Counted from the first letter of the stretch, positions 20,221-28,959 are shown. The stretch: DNA of 29,190 bases from Methylococcaceae bacterium (GCA_013138855.1 WTBX01000072.1:1-29190); one strand, 5' to 3'. Notes: generated by a model from the sequence alone, not told the origin. Numbers and translations: made by a program.

Positions 20221-22260
20221 TTATTGAATTAAAACAGGAACGATAGCCACTAACAATAAAGTTGTTCCCATGGTCGCCATCGGCAATAATATTTTTTCAT
20301 GTCGATACCAAAAGTTTCCGCCTTCTAAGCTCGCCTTTTCAATCTCTTCACAGCCTACCATTTGTCGCGTTAATAAATGATTGAGTGCGACAGGCGGAGT
20401 CAAATAACCTAGTTCAAATGAGACTAAGGCAATCATCCAAAAATGTATCGGATTAATACCATTGTTATAGGCAATTTGCGCGACCGTTCCCGACACTAAA
20501 ACCACTGCGCCAAAAGGATCCATAATCATGCCGATACCCACCAGTACCATAATTAAAAAACTCAAGGTTATCCACGTCGAAGCAAAGGTTTCGGGTATGC
20601 CGCTTAACAAACCAGAGCGTTCAATCACACCGCCTAATACAAAAGAAAGCCCCATTAACAATAATAATGCACCGATGTGAACACTGGATTCAGAGGAAGC
20701 CATTCTTATCGTATATTCAAATTTGTGTGATTGCTTTTCTGGAATTTTAATTTGAACGATACGCGTAAAAATTTTTTCGTAAGCAATTAAACTCAGAATA
20801 ATCACGGGTAATATTATGGGCGCAGAAAACTCATCCATATAAACATCTAGCAAATTGACATAAGCCAAATAGATTAACAGCGCGATAAAGACATAAGGGA
20901 ATAGCGGCGTTAGTGTTCGCAAAAAAGGCTTAAACGCTTCGCGGGGTGAAGCAAGGTACATTTTTTCACATTTAGTCATCCATGTGAAAATAAAAAAAAC
21001 AGCAATCGTAGTAATAAAAGTCTTCAATCCCCAACTAAAAAGCTGGTCTGTGACGACTTCTTTATTTAAGGCGGCAATCAGCACAACTAATAAACACGGA
21101 CGCAGAACCACCCCCGCACTTCCTGTCATCGCAGTTGCTGCCAGAGCTAATTGTCTACGCGCACCTGCGCGGCGTAATTCTTCATAAACAATCGACCCCA
21201 TCGCAATAATAATAATCCCAGACGCACCTGTATAAGCCGTAGGGACAGCCATGACGATGATAGCAACTACAGCTAGCAATTCAGGTGACATACGCCACGG
21301 TATAAAAGTTTTAAAAACCAAATCGCCTAACAACGTTCGTCTTAATAGCATCCCCACCCAGATATACAAGCCGATATTAAGAAACAAGCCCGCCTGATCT
21401 ATTAATAAACTAAAAAAAATCGCTAACCCTGCCCAATGCCCCTCAATTAAGAAAAAATAACTTCCTGCGAAACCTGCCATAAAAATATATAAAGGAATAC
21501 TAAGAGAGCTATGAGATGAACACTTATCTTCTTTACATTTTTTTTTCGTTTCAAACAATTGATATAAATTAACCAGCGTCAGTGCTGCAAAGCCCAGTAT
21601 TAATAATAAATAGACTTCTGGATGCTCAATCGTTGTGGTGGATTGATAAATACTATTTCTATAAGCGCAGGCGGAGAATAGTAATAGTGCATTGCCTAAT
21701 AATTGAGCGAGGGTAGAAATACGATGATCTTGTAATGTGGTAATAGGTTTAAAAGCAATATGTTGCTGTTTCACCGTACAGGTGATGGCACAAATAAACA
21801 GTATCAGTAGCAAAATCGTCCGCTGCATTTTAAATGCCCACATGCTGATAATTGCGATACTGGTTTCTAGGCTACGAAAAGTAACCACCGAGGGCGTGAT
21901 TCTAGCTTGGTTTTGTTGGGCTAGATGATGTTTGTCTACACAGATTTTTTTATTGCTTTGTAAAGATTGCAGAGCCGCTTGCTTATTAAAGGGTTCATCC
22001 TCAAATAAGGCTTCTAATTCATCTTGATTAGCGGATTCTGCCTCAAGTTTTTTTAACGCATTTTCAATATTAGGATTTGGATTACAGGAGGGGGTGGGAA
22101 TATCCGCTCTGAGCATAAAATAATCATGCCAGAAATATTCGCCTATATGTAATAAACGAGTATGAGTTTGCTCAGCATTGCCCGCAACGACGACAATAAT
22201 TAAGAGAATAAAGACAGGTAATGAAGAGAGCCATTCCTGAAGACTGCGAAACCTCAGCAT
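20221..22260 (-). CDS. TRAP transporter fused QM permease subunit
   Basis: A 679-residue inner-membrane protein with roughly 15 or more hydrophobic segments. The N-terminal third has one membrane helix, a soluble stretch rich in Glu, Asn and Lys, and then helices like those of the small DctQ subunit. From about residue 290 on it is DctM-like: FIPWRMSPELLAVVAIIVMA, AYTGASGIIIIAMG, GIGMIMDPFGAVVLVSG, and near the end GINPIHFWMIALVSFELGYL followed by TPPVALNHLL, a hallmark of the large subunit. It imports an unknown, probably anionic, solute with ion cotransport. It is the last gene of a minus-strand set with the binding protein and lipoprotein upstream. GAGGAAG is 20 bp from the ATG, so the start is uncertain. 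Confidence 0.85.
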   Translation of the reverse strand: MLRFRSLQEWLSSLPVFILLIIVVVAGNAEQTHTRLLHIGEYFWHDYFMLRADIPTPSCNPNPNIENALKKLEAESANQDELEALFEDEPFNKQAALQSLQSNKKICVDKHHLAQQNQARITPSVVTFRSLETSIAIISMWAFKMQRTILLLILFICAITCTVKQQHIAFKPITTLQDHRISTLAQLLGNALLLFSACAYRNSIYQSTTTIEHPEVYLLLILGFAALTLVNLYQLFETKKKCKEDKCSSHSSLSIPLYIFMAGFAGSYFFLIEGHWAGLAIFFSLLIDQAGLFLNIGLYIWVGMLLRRTLLGDLVFKTFIPWRMSPELLAVVAIIVMAVPTAYTGASGIIIIAMGSIVYEELRRAGARRQLALAATAMTGSAGVVLRPCLLVVLIAALNKEVVTDQLFSWGLKTFITTIAVFFIFTWMTKCEKMYLASPREAFKPFLRTLTPLFPYVFIALLIYLAYVNLLDVYMDEFSAPIILPVIILSLIAYEKIFTRIVQIKIPEKQSHKFEYTIRMASSESSVHIGALLLLMGLSFVLGGVIERSGLLSGIPETFASTWITLSFLIMVLVGIGMIMDPFGAVVLVSGTVAQIAYNNGINPIHFWMIALVSFELGYLTPPVALNHLLTRQMVGCEEIEKASLEGGNFWYRHEKILLPMATMGTTLLLVAIVPVLIQ

Positions 22261-22338
22261 TTTTTCATCATCAATTTAACTTCCTCAAACCTTATTTATA
22301 CGGCTACGAACCACAAACGTGGCAAATAGAGTTTATAA

Positions 22339-22399
22339 ACCATGAAAGGCATGAAGATTTCAATTTTTTATACTTCATGTTCTTCATGCCCTTCATGGT
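22339..22399. repeat. CATGAAG hairpin between TRAP genes
   Basis: ACCATGAAAGGCATGAAG on the left, and CTTCATGTTCTTCATGCCC then TTCATGGT on the right. The left arm is one ATGAAG unit short compared with the copy at 1709-1778. Confidence 0.65.
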
Positions 22400-22432
22400 A
22401 AAAATAGACTAGGTTAATTGTAACAACAAAGG

Positions 22433-22564
22433 CGGAGCCGCGACTTTTAGTCACGCACGAAGTTTCATACATGAGTTTTAAAACGAGCTTATTTTCATCT
22501 GTCTAAATTTATAGATTTTGAAGATGTTTTTAGGTCTCGTGCGCGACTAAAAGTCGCGGCTCCG
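22433..22564. repeat. MITE-like element with CGCGACTTTTAGTCGCG ends, copy 2 (inverted)
   Basis: 132 bp. It begins CGGAGCCGCGACTTTTAGTC and ends GACTAAAAGTCGCGGCTCCG, with the same interior as the copy at 12779-12909 but reversed (GAAGTTTCATACATGAGTTT .. TGTTTTTAGGTCTCGTGCGC). It ends 4 bp before the stop codon of the TRAP binding-protein gene. Confidence 0.8.
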
Positions 22565-22568
22565 TATA

Positions 22569-23582
22569 TTATTCTTTATCCGCCGCAGTACATTCAGATT
22601 GACTAGGGTCTTTTTTACAACGCAAAATCCGCATTATTTTTAACATCTTCGCATCATAAATACCTTTACCTTTTAATCTAATTCTCGACTGTCTAAATAC
22701 TTCAAGATAATTAGGTTTATCCGCCTCTGGAATAGTCACCCAAAATTTATCAGGAATAGTGCCTTCATATTTTTTCACCAAGCCCATACCTGTATCAAAC
22801 TGCCCCAAAACAAAATCTCTGGATTTTTGTCCATAGCCTTCTGGAAATTTTTCTTGGCGTATCAACACTTGCATCGTCAATTGCGCTAATGGAAAATTAA
22901 TAACGCCACCCTTCGGCTCAAGCCCTTTATATAATTCCATCGCTTCATAAACAATCGCAGGGCCAAAAGCGACATCGACAGAACCATTATTAAATTTACT
23001 ATACATATTTGCCAAGGAAGTACCGACTGCCGAACCACCGACAAAGCTCACCATTTCTAATTGTGCAGGGTCAGAATCTAAAATGGCGATACGTTTACCC
23101 GCTAATTCACCAACCGTATCAATAGTTTTATCATTGACAAACATATAAGCCGTACCTGCGGGGAAAATTCCCACCACTTCATAGGGCGCATTTATCATCA
23201 ATTTAGCCGCTTTTGAGGCACTAATTGTTGCTATCACCGATTTTAAATAGTCATAACTAGGCAAAGCACCAATGGCATCTAAACTGCCTGTAAACGAATT
23301 AAACTGCCGCGCCCGAATGCCTGTAAAGCTCACCGCATCACACAAACCTGCTTTAAAATCTTCCGCTGCCACTCGTTCACTGGTATAAGGTTTGAGTTCC
23401 AGCTCTACACCCCATGCTAATGCCGCTGTTTTATAATCTTTCATATAGGTAAAAACAGGTCCATTTGCACCTAGCAAATCAAAGATACACATTTTTTTAG
23501 ATTCAGCTAAAACAATACTATTCGCTGATATTAATAAAAGGAATATAGATAGCTTAGTTAAGAACTTTTTGTATTTAATCAT
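22569..23582 (-). CDS. TRAP-associated putative solute-binding protein (DUF6091-like)
   Basis: A 337-residue exported protein. The signal peptide ends near SANSIVLA/ESKK, and AAGGAAAG precedes the ATG. The mature part opens with KMCIFDLLGANGPVFTYMKD. It contains DAVSFTGIRARQFNSFTGSL, the strand KRIAILDSDPAQLEMVSFVGG, and DVAFGPAIVYEAMELYKGL, consistent with a two-lobed periplasmic binding protein. It is not a standard DctP. It matches what I recall as the 'putative solute-binding protein' family DUF6091 found beside fused TRAP permeases. A paired-Cys tail (RCKKDPSQSECTAADKE) is unusual. It lies between the lipoprotein and permease genes on the same strand. The ligand is unknown. Confidence 0.75.
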   Translation of the reverse strand: MIKYKKFLTKLSIFLLLISANSIVLAESKKMCIFDLLGANGPVFTYMKDYKTAALAWGVELELKPYTSERVAAEDFKAGLCDAVSFTGIRARQFNSFTGSLDAIGALPSYDYLKSVIATISASKAAKLMINAPYEVVGIFPAGTAYMFVNDKTIDTVGELAGKRIAILDSDPAQLEMVSFVGGSAVGTSLANMYSKFNNGSVDVAFGPAIVYEAMELYKGLEPKGGVINFPLAQLTMQVLIRQEKFPEGYGQKSRDFVLGQFDTGMGLVKKYEGTIPDKFWVTIPEADKPNYLEVFRQSRIRLKGKGIYDAKMLKIMRILRCKKDPSQSECTAADKE

Positions 23583-23607
23583 TAGTCTTTCCTTAATCTT
23601 TAATTAA

Positions 23608-23849
23608 CTGATGTTACGCAAAGGAGTGAAAAAACAAGTTTTTTCACGTTTACAAATACTTTAATGTTTAGAATATAAAGGCGGAGTCCAATAGCTTTAG
23701 CTATTGGCGAGTTTTGAAAACGGCTAAAGCAGACCGTTTTAAAAAAGCTTTAGTTCTGTTACTTCACAGCAATAGCTAAAGCTATTGAACTCCAACATAA
23801 ACTAATGTTTTGATTTGAAACGTCAGTGAAAAATATGTTTTTTCACTCC
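23608..23849. repeat. Element within an element between TRAP lipoprotein and binding-protein genes
   Basis: CTGATGTTACGCA (23608-23620) leads directly into an outer element bounded by GGAGTGAAAAAACAAGTTTT (from 23623) and its inverse TGTTTTTTCACTCC (to 23849). Inside sits a complete AATAGCTTTAGCTATT element (23682-23793) with ends GGAGTCCAATAGC and GCTATTGAACTCC. The outer left 25 bases are identical to 1903-1927. No coding potential. Nesting implies that the inner element inserted into an existing outer one. Confidence 0.7.
23682..23793. repeat. AATAGCTTTAGCTATT element, long copy
   Basis: It starts CGGAGTCCAATAGCTTTAGC and ends GCTAAAGCTATTGAACTCC. Compared with the 62-bp copy at 7793-7854, it carries about 50 bp more interior sequence (ACGGCTAAAGCAGACCGTTT and following), which holds further short inverted pieces. 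Confidence 0.7.
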
Positions 23850-23873
23850 AAACAATTTGGCTATTTACAATTT

Positions 23874-24890
23874 TTAGAGCATATCATCAATATCAATAAT
23901 CTCAATTTCCTTAACAGAATCATCCCAAAAAGAACCCATTTTACCTATCGGCGTTCGTTTTCCTGTGGCTTTAGTCCACAAGCGATCAGAAAATTGCTGT
24001 ATTTGTAAGTTTGAAACTTCGTTTAATATTTTATAAGCTTGATTGCCCGACCTGTGTACGGTTTTATCAGCATGGTCACGAATAATTTGTTTTACTTTTT
24101 CTGTATCGCCTAACCCTAAATAGATTTGTGCCGCTAAAATATGGCTGAGTTTCATCCCTTGCTGTTTTGCTATTTTCAAGGAATTATCAAGCATTTGCTT
24201 AGGATTCTTATCAGCAGATTTATCACTAGGAATCGTTATTAAAATCGCAGCTTGAATGGCCTCAGGAACGCCCCACCATTTTTCGTTATTCAAGCACATA
24301 GATGCTCGTCCAATTTTCGCTGCCATATTCAAAGGAACATTAACCGTTCCTGAAGAGGCAATATCATTTAATACCGCTTGCAAACCACTTATCAAACCTA
24401 CCAACCAGTAGAATTCATCATCGTCTGTATTAAAAGCAGGACATTCTGCATCTGACTCAGGATAAGCGGAATTTAAATAACGGTATCCTATTAATTGCCG
24501 TTGAGCGGCTTGACTCAAATAGCGTTGCTGAGTAATTCGTGCATCCTGCGCTTCAATCGCATTCTTAGTATGAATCGCTCGTAAATAACGCAACTCTTCT
24601 TCCCATGCCTTAAATTCCGTACAATTTCCCGCGACTAGATAAAATAAAATAGCGAGTTGTTCGGGAGTGGTTGTAATGCGGGAAAAACTTAATAAAAAAG
24701 GCGCGAAAGATTCAACCATTGAACACCCCAAGCCAACATCATCAGATGCTAACATATAGGGCGTTGCCTCCTCTTCGGCATAACCAATCAATACATCGCC
24801 CGTTTGTTTATAAACGACCGTACAGGCATTTAAAAGTAGGCAAAAGCTTAATAAAAAGCAGAGTGAAACATAATGTCGTTGTTTTTTCAA
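23874..24890 (-). CDS. TRAP-associated lipoprotein, TatT-like T component
   Basis: A 338-residue protein starting at TTG, fixed by GAGAGGA 5 bp upstream and by the signal peptide that begins there; no ATG is near. The lipobox is LNAC (Cys23). The mature part is all-helical with cryptic tetratricopeptide-like helices. DDDEFYWLVGLISGLQAVLND and NNEKWWGVPEAIQAAILIT followed by LSHILAAQIYLGLGDTEKVK resemble the TRAP-associated TatT family (described from Treponema), which is thought to deliver or hold hydrophobic ligands for the binding protein. Its position as first gene before the binding protein and the QM permease supports this. Homology is moderate and inferred from pattern and context. Confidence 0.7.
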   Translation of the reverse strand: MKKQRHYVSLCFLLSFCLLLNACTVVYKQTGDVLIGYAEEEATPYMLASDDVGLGCSMVESFAPFLLSFSRITTTPEQLAILFYLVAGNCTEFKAWEEELRYLRAIHTKNAIEAQDARITQQRYLSQAAQRQLIGYRYLNSAYPESDAECPAFNTDDDEFYWLVGLISGLQAVLNDIASSGTVNVPLNMAAKIGRASMCLNNEKWWGVPEAIQAAILITIPSDKSADKNPKQMLDNSLKIAKQQGMKLSHILAAQIYLGLGDTEKVKQIIRDHADKTVHRSGNQAYKILNEVSNLQIQQFSDRLWTKATGKRTPIGKMGSFWDDSVKEIEIIDIDDML

Positions 24891-24894
24891 GGTG

Positions 24895-24901
24895 TCCTCT
24901 C
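24895..24901 (-). promoter_or_regulatory. Ribosome binding site GAGAGGA before a TTG start
   Basis: On the minus strand GAGAGGACACC precedes the TTG at 24888-24890. It is the only well-placed site in the leader and supports TTG as the real start of the TRAP lipoprotein. Confidence 0.6.
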
Positions 24902-25137
24902 ACTTCAAAATTAGTGATGGATAATAGATGTTTAAAGATTCTAACGTACTTTCCCAGACAAAGAAACCGATTGCAGAAGTAGCAAATATTGGAATGTAAA
25001 TTGAAAGAGAGAACAAAGTTGATTTAGCTTTTATGTAAAACCAAATTAAGAGTATATTATTTCGCTTATAAACTGATATTTAAACCTAGAGCCTTAAAAG
25101 CTCCGACTTATTAATTTAAACAACATGGAAACCAACG

Positions 25138-27948
25138 ATGAAATACTTAAACCCCTTAATTTTTTTTACCCTATCCTTATTTTTTCAGCCTACTTTAGCC
25201 AAAATCAGCACGATTCCCGATACAAATTATGAATACAATAAAGACGTTATTCGAGGACAATTAGATAACGGCTTAAAATATTTTATCCTCAAAAATGATA
25301 AACCCGAAAATCAAGCAGAATTGCGATTAATCGTTGAAGTCGGTTCATTAGAAGAAGCCGATAATCAACGTGGTTTAGCACATTTTGTAGAGCATCTCGC
25401 TTTTAACGGCACGAAAAATTATGAAAAAAATACTTTAGATGCCTACCTGCAAACCTTAGGCATGACGATAGGCGCACATGTCAACGCTTATACCAGTTAT
25501 GAACGAACGGTTTATCAACTCTCAGTCCCTACCGACAAACCTAAAGATTTTGAAAAAACCATTCAAGTTTTAGAAGAATGGGCGCATAACATCAGTTTTA
25601 CTAAAGAAGAATTTGAAAAAGAACGGGGCGTAGTTTTAGAAGAAGAACGCGCTAGAAAAGGACTATGGAAACGCATGTACGATCAAACCAAAGTCATACT
25701 CTTTAATAATGCCAAATATGCAGAAAGAGATCCAATTGGCAAAACTGACATCATTAAAAATACCCCTGTTGAAGTCGCGAAACAATTTTATGACACATGG
25801 TATCGACCCGAATTTATGAGCCTAGTCATCGTTGGTGACTTTGATACTCAAAAAGTCGAGGCGATGATTAAAAGTAAATTTTCAGCCCTCAAAAATAAAG
25901 CCACTCAAAAAAGAGCCAAGCGATTTGTTGAACCTGTTAATCACGCACGTTATAAAGTGGTCAGTGATAAAGAATACACCGACTATTCTTTTAGTTTGAA
26001 ACTTATCGGTGAAGATAAACCTGTTAATTCAAAAGCCGAAAAGAAAACAGCTTTAATTCGTTCATTAGCGCAATCTATTTTTAATGATCGTTTGTCAGAA
26101 ATGAGAAAAGAAAAAAATCCACCGTTTATTTCTTCTTACCTTTCTCGCTCTTCCTTTGTAACAGGTGTAGAAATAACTGAGTTTAATTTAAATATTGAAA
26201 AATCAAAGTATGAAATCGCAGAAAAAAGATTATTTAAAGAAATAGCCAGAGTAAATCAGCATGGATTTAATGCCAACGAGCTAAAACTTGCCAAACGCTA
26301 TAACTTAGCTCAACTGAAACAATCTTATATAGAACGCAATGATAAAGAAAATCCTGTTTATACCTCAGAAATAATCTCAAGTATTTTATATAAATCAACT
26401 TACTTAAATATACAAAATCACTTTTTTATAAGCAAAGCCTTATTAGCTGAAATTACCTTAAAAGACGTTAATGATTATTTTAAAGGTATTTTGAATAATA
26501 AAAACCAGCTCTTTCTTTACAGCACCCCTGAAAAAGAAAAACAAAACGCGTTGTCTTTAGCACAAACTCAAACATTATTAAGCAATGCCTTAGCAACTAA
26601 AGTCGAACCCTACCCAAAGAAAGAAATTGGCATTTTATTAGCCAAGCAGCCACAAGCAGGCAGTATTAAAAGTTCTAAGGAACATGAAAACATTGGCGTA
26701 ACTGAATATTTACTTTCTAATGGCATTAAAGTTTTCTTTAAAAAAACCGACTTTAAAAAAGACAGCTTTAATTTTACCGCTTTTAGTGAAGGTGGAACCT
26801 CATTAGAAATAGACAAAGACTATTTTGATACTTTGGCAGCGGGAAGTGTTGCAGGACAAAGCGGTTATGGTAACCATACTGTTGATGATCTTAACCGTAT
26901 TAATGCAGGAAAAATAGCAGGGGTTTGGTCAAATATCGGACAACTTTATGAAAATGTAGGAGGGTATGGTATTCAAAGCGATATGAAAACAGCCTTTGAA
27001 TTAATTTACCTAACGTTTACTCAACCTAGATTTGAAGATAATATTTTTACTAATTATAAAAGAGATTTAAATAAAAACCTTGAGGCTAAAAAAAGCCGAC
27101 CTATCGCACTTTATTACGAAGAATTAACGGACTTTTTTTATAAAAAACATCTTAGAGTGCGTTCTTTTAGGACTAAAGCAGAAATAGAATCATTAAAGAT
27201 CAAAAACTTTAAAAAGATTTATCAAAGTCATTTTAATAATGCCGCTGATTTTACCTTTGTCTTTGTCGGCGATATTAATCAACAAGACTTTGAAAAAAAT
27301 ATTAGCCATTATCTTGCAAGCTTACCGATAACTTCAAAACCCGCAGAGCATTATAAAGATTTAAAGATTAACCCACGCGAAGGTAGCCATTCATTTATCA
27401 GAAAAAACAATCCAGAAGACCGTAGTGATGTGGTTTTATTATTAACTAAAGCCAGTGATTTTTCATTAAGAAAATCAATGATTGCAGGGGCGGTGAGCCA
27501 TATTGTTAGTATTAAACTTAAAGATTTAATCAGAGAGGAAAAATCTAGCGTTTATAGTATTGGTCTTAACAGCGTGATTAATAGAGTCCCTAAAGCTAAA
27601 TTTTTTGCTATTTCAAGCTTTACTTGCGACCCTAAAAAAACCAGTGAAGTTATAGCCTTAGTAAATGAGGTGATTAATGATATTAAAAAGAATGGTATTG
27701 AGCAGAAGCATCTTGATAATTATGTGGTGATGGCAGAAAAAGGTTATAAAAAATCAATAAAACGTAATGGGTTTTGGTTAGGTAAAATAGATTATGCTTT
27801 AAAAAACAAAGATCCTTTTGAAAATATTTTAAAGACTGTTGATGATATAAAATCTATTCGCAAAGAAGAAATTCAAGAGTTTGTGAAAGAGTATTTTACC
27901 TTTGAAAATTATGTTGAAAGTATTTTTACAACGAAGGATTATAAATAA
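25138..27948 (+). CDS. Exported M16-family zinc protease (PqqL-like)
   Basis: A 936-residue protein made of two M16 repeats. A signal peptide (LNPLIFFTLSLFFQPTLA) directs it to the periplasm. The inverted zinc motif HFVEH is at residues 82-86 within RGLAHFVEHLAFNGTKNY. The third ligand is expected from the EKERGVVLEEERARKG helix near residue 160. SFVTGVEITEFNLNIE and later VFVGDINQQDFEKNISHYL mark the non-catalytic domains. Size and architecture resemble PqqL and related periplasmic or outer-membrane insulinase-type proteases, which degrade large peptides inside a closed chamber. It is monocistronic, divergent from the TRAP set across a 247-bp AT-rich gap with no visible repeat. Only a weak GGAA precedes the ATG. 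Confidence 0.9.
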   Translation: MKYLNPLIFFTLSLFFQPTLAKISTIPDTNYEYNKDVIRGQLDNGLKYFILKNDKPENQAELRLIVEVGSLEEADNQRGLAHFVEHLAFNGTKNYEKNTLDAYLQTLGMTIGAHVNAYTSYERTVYQLSVPTDKPKDFEKTIQVLEEWAHNISFTKEEFEKERGVVLEEERARKGLWKRMYDQTKVILFNNAKYAERDPIGKTDIIKNTPVEVAKQFYDTWYRPEFMSLVIVGDFDTQKVEAMIKSKFSALKNKATQKRAKRFVEPVNHARYKVVSDKEYTDYSFSLKLIGEDKPVNSKAEKKTALIRSLAQSIFNDRLSEMRKEKNPPFISSYLSRSSFVTGVEITEFNLNIEKSKYEIAEKRLFKEIARVNQHGFNANELKLAKRYNLAQLKQSYIERNDKENPVYTSEIISSILYKSTYLNIQNHFFISKALLAEITLKDVNDYFKGILNNKNQLFLYSTPEKEKQNALSLAQTQTLLSNALATKVEPYPKKEIGILLAKQPQAGSIKSSKEHENIGVTEYLLSNGIKVFFKKTDFKKDSFNFTAFSEGGTSLEIDKDYFDTLAAGSVAGQSGYGNHTVDDLNRINAGKIAGVWSNIGQLYENVGGYGIQSDMKTAFELIYLTFTQPRFEDNIFTNYKRDLNKNLEAKKSRPIALYYEELTDFFYKKHLRVRSFRTKAEIESLKIKNFKKIYQSHFNNAADFTFVFVGDINQQDFEKNISHYLASLPITSKPAEHYKDLKINPREGSHSFIRKNNPEDRSDVVLLLTKASDFSLRKSMIAGAVSHIVSIKLKDLIREEKSSVYSIGLNSVINRVPKAKFFAISSFTCDPKKTSEVIALVNEVINDIKKNGIEQKHLDNYVVMAEKGYKKSIKRNGFWLGKIDYALKNKDPFENILKTVDDIKSIRKEEIQEFVKEYFTFENYVESIFTTKDYK

Positions 27949-27984
27949 AAAGGGCTAGTATTTTAAGGCAGGATAGTTACATTC

Positions 27985-28017
27985 AGACCTGCGAGGTTTT
28001 TAAAACCTCGCAGGTCT
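27985..28017. repeat. 33-bp AGACCT..AGGTCT hairpin, second copy
   Basis: Arms AGACCTGCGAGGTTTT and AAAACCTCGCAGGTCT form a perfect stem. It is the sister of 7887-7919, with compensating changes in the stem and the same preceding GCAGGAT. It lies about 40 bp after the M16 stop and may end its transcript. Confidence 0.65.
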
Positions 28018-28030
28018 AGCATCCATTTTT

Positions 28031-28053
28031 TGTCCCATCTTAAGTTGGTAACC
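28031..28053. repeat. Single end of the GGCTACCAACTTAA element
   Basis: TGTCCCATCTTAAGTTGGTA then ACC matches 316-338 (TGTCCCGTGTTAAGTTGGTA then GCC) with a few changes. A matching left end was not found nearby. Confidence 0.5.
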
Positions 28054-28096
28054 CCGCCTGAGAATGAGGCGTTGTTCTAATCTCTGGATATTGTTG

Positions 28097-28577
28097 TCAC
28101 TTTATTTCCTTAGCTAACTCCAAAACAGTTTTGATTAATTCCTGACTTAAATGAATGCCTGATTGTTCTATTTGTTGCAATAAGGGACTGATTTTTTCAA
28201 TTAAGCCTTTTTCTTTGGCAACGAGCAACACGCCTAGTGAACCAATAATGTTGATGTTGTTAATTTTAGCGACTTTTCGACCACGTTTATCATCAATTAA
28301 CAGTTTGTGGGCTGTGATTTGTTTATACAAGCAGCATAGCTTCTGTTTCGCCAGCATCTGCAAAAGCATCTAAAAACACATAGTTTTGCATATCCACGTT
28401 ACGGACTTTATTTTGCAAATAACTTTTTAATTGCTTGGCTTCTTTTTTATCAGAAACAATGGCTTCTTGGTAAACCGTTTCTGGAACGACAACAGAGCTG
28501 AATAATTTTTCTAGCAAAGCAAGTTGATTGCAAGCGGATAAAGCGACTAATGCGGAACAATCGGCAACTAAAATCAT
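28097..28577 (-). pseudogene. DUF3368 PIN-domain toxin, frameshifted
   Basis: Two overlapping minus-strand frames together make one PIN-domain protein of the DUF3368 family, the ribonuclease toxins paired with UPF0175 antitoxins. Frame one (28577 to 28323) gives MILVADCSALVALSACNQLA, the VVPETVYQEAI segment and DAGETEAMLL, then a stop. The rest (HKLLIDDKRGRKVAKINNIN, then GSLGVLLVAKEKGLI) continues in the next frame down to 28097. Removing one base between about 28323 and 28345 restores family spacing. The catalytic acids are split: Asp6 and the GETEA Glu are in the first part, the LLIDD Asp in the second. There is no long homopolymer at the site. It could be a real inactivating mutation, a sequencing error or recoding. 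Confidence 0.75.
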
Positions 28578-28579
28578 GG

Positions 28580-28825
28580 TTAAAGCATGTCCGCTATTTC
28601 TTCGAGTAATTCATCTTTGCTGATGTCTATTACCGCAATGTCATTTTTTTTACAGGCATTGATGAAGTCGTAAATATTTAAGTCTGCCAGTTCTGCGGCT
28701 TTGGATAAGGTTACTCGTGCATTTTTAAATAGCCATAATGCGTAGCTTAAGCGCATTTCTTGTTTGATTTCGTTTGTTGACTGTAAGGTTACAAAGTCAT
28801 TAGGTAAGTCGATGGCGATTTGCAT
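28580..28825 (-). CDS. UPF0175-family antitoxin
   Basis: An 81-residue protein. MQIAIDLPNDFV, then LSYALWLFKNARVTLSKAAE and LADLNIYDFINACKKNDI, are typical of UPF0175: a short N-terminal strand, then a helix-turn-helix-like helical bundle (residues about 38-60) that probably binds its own promoter, and an acidic C-terminus (DISKDELLEEIADML) that would contact the toxin. The toxin ATG lies 2 bp after its stop, the standard antitoxin-first order. The antitoxin is intact while the toxin is frameshifted. Confidence 0.85.
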   Translation of the reverse strand: MQIAIDLPNDFVTLQSTNEIKQEMRLSYALWLFKNARVTLSKAAELADLNIYDFINACKKNDIAVIDISKDELLEEIADML

Positions 28826-28959
28826 GATGGTTTCTCAGGTTTTAAATTTGCTATAACGTACATTTAAACAAAGTGTAGGCTTTTGTCGTTATTGAGGCAA
28901 GTCAATCATTTTTTGGGTTATGATTATTTTAGCGTTGGTTTTAAATTGAGGATGAGTTT

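Larger units (their letters stand above)
22261..22568. other. Repeat-filled gap between TRAP binding protein and permease
   Basis: Within 308 bp lie a CATGAAG hairpin (22339-22399) and a full MITE-like element (22433-22564). No gene. Because both flanking genes are on the minus strand and functionally linked, the repeats would be transcribed if the set is an operon. Confidence 0.65.

Noticed and set aside
22221..22412. Plus-strand open frame of 63 codons between TRAP genes
   Set aside because: It begins inside the permease gene on the other strand and ends in a CATGAAG repeat, giving the same peptide tail as the frame at 1755.
28155..28373. Plus-strand open frame of 72 codons
   Set aside because: It is antisense to the PIN-toxin remnant, whose family motifs are clear on the minus strand.
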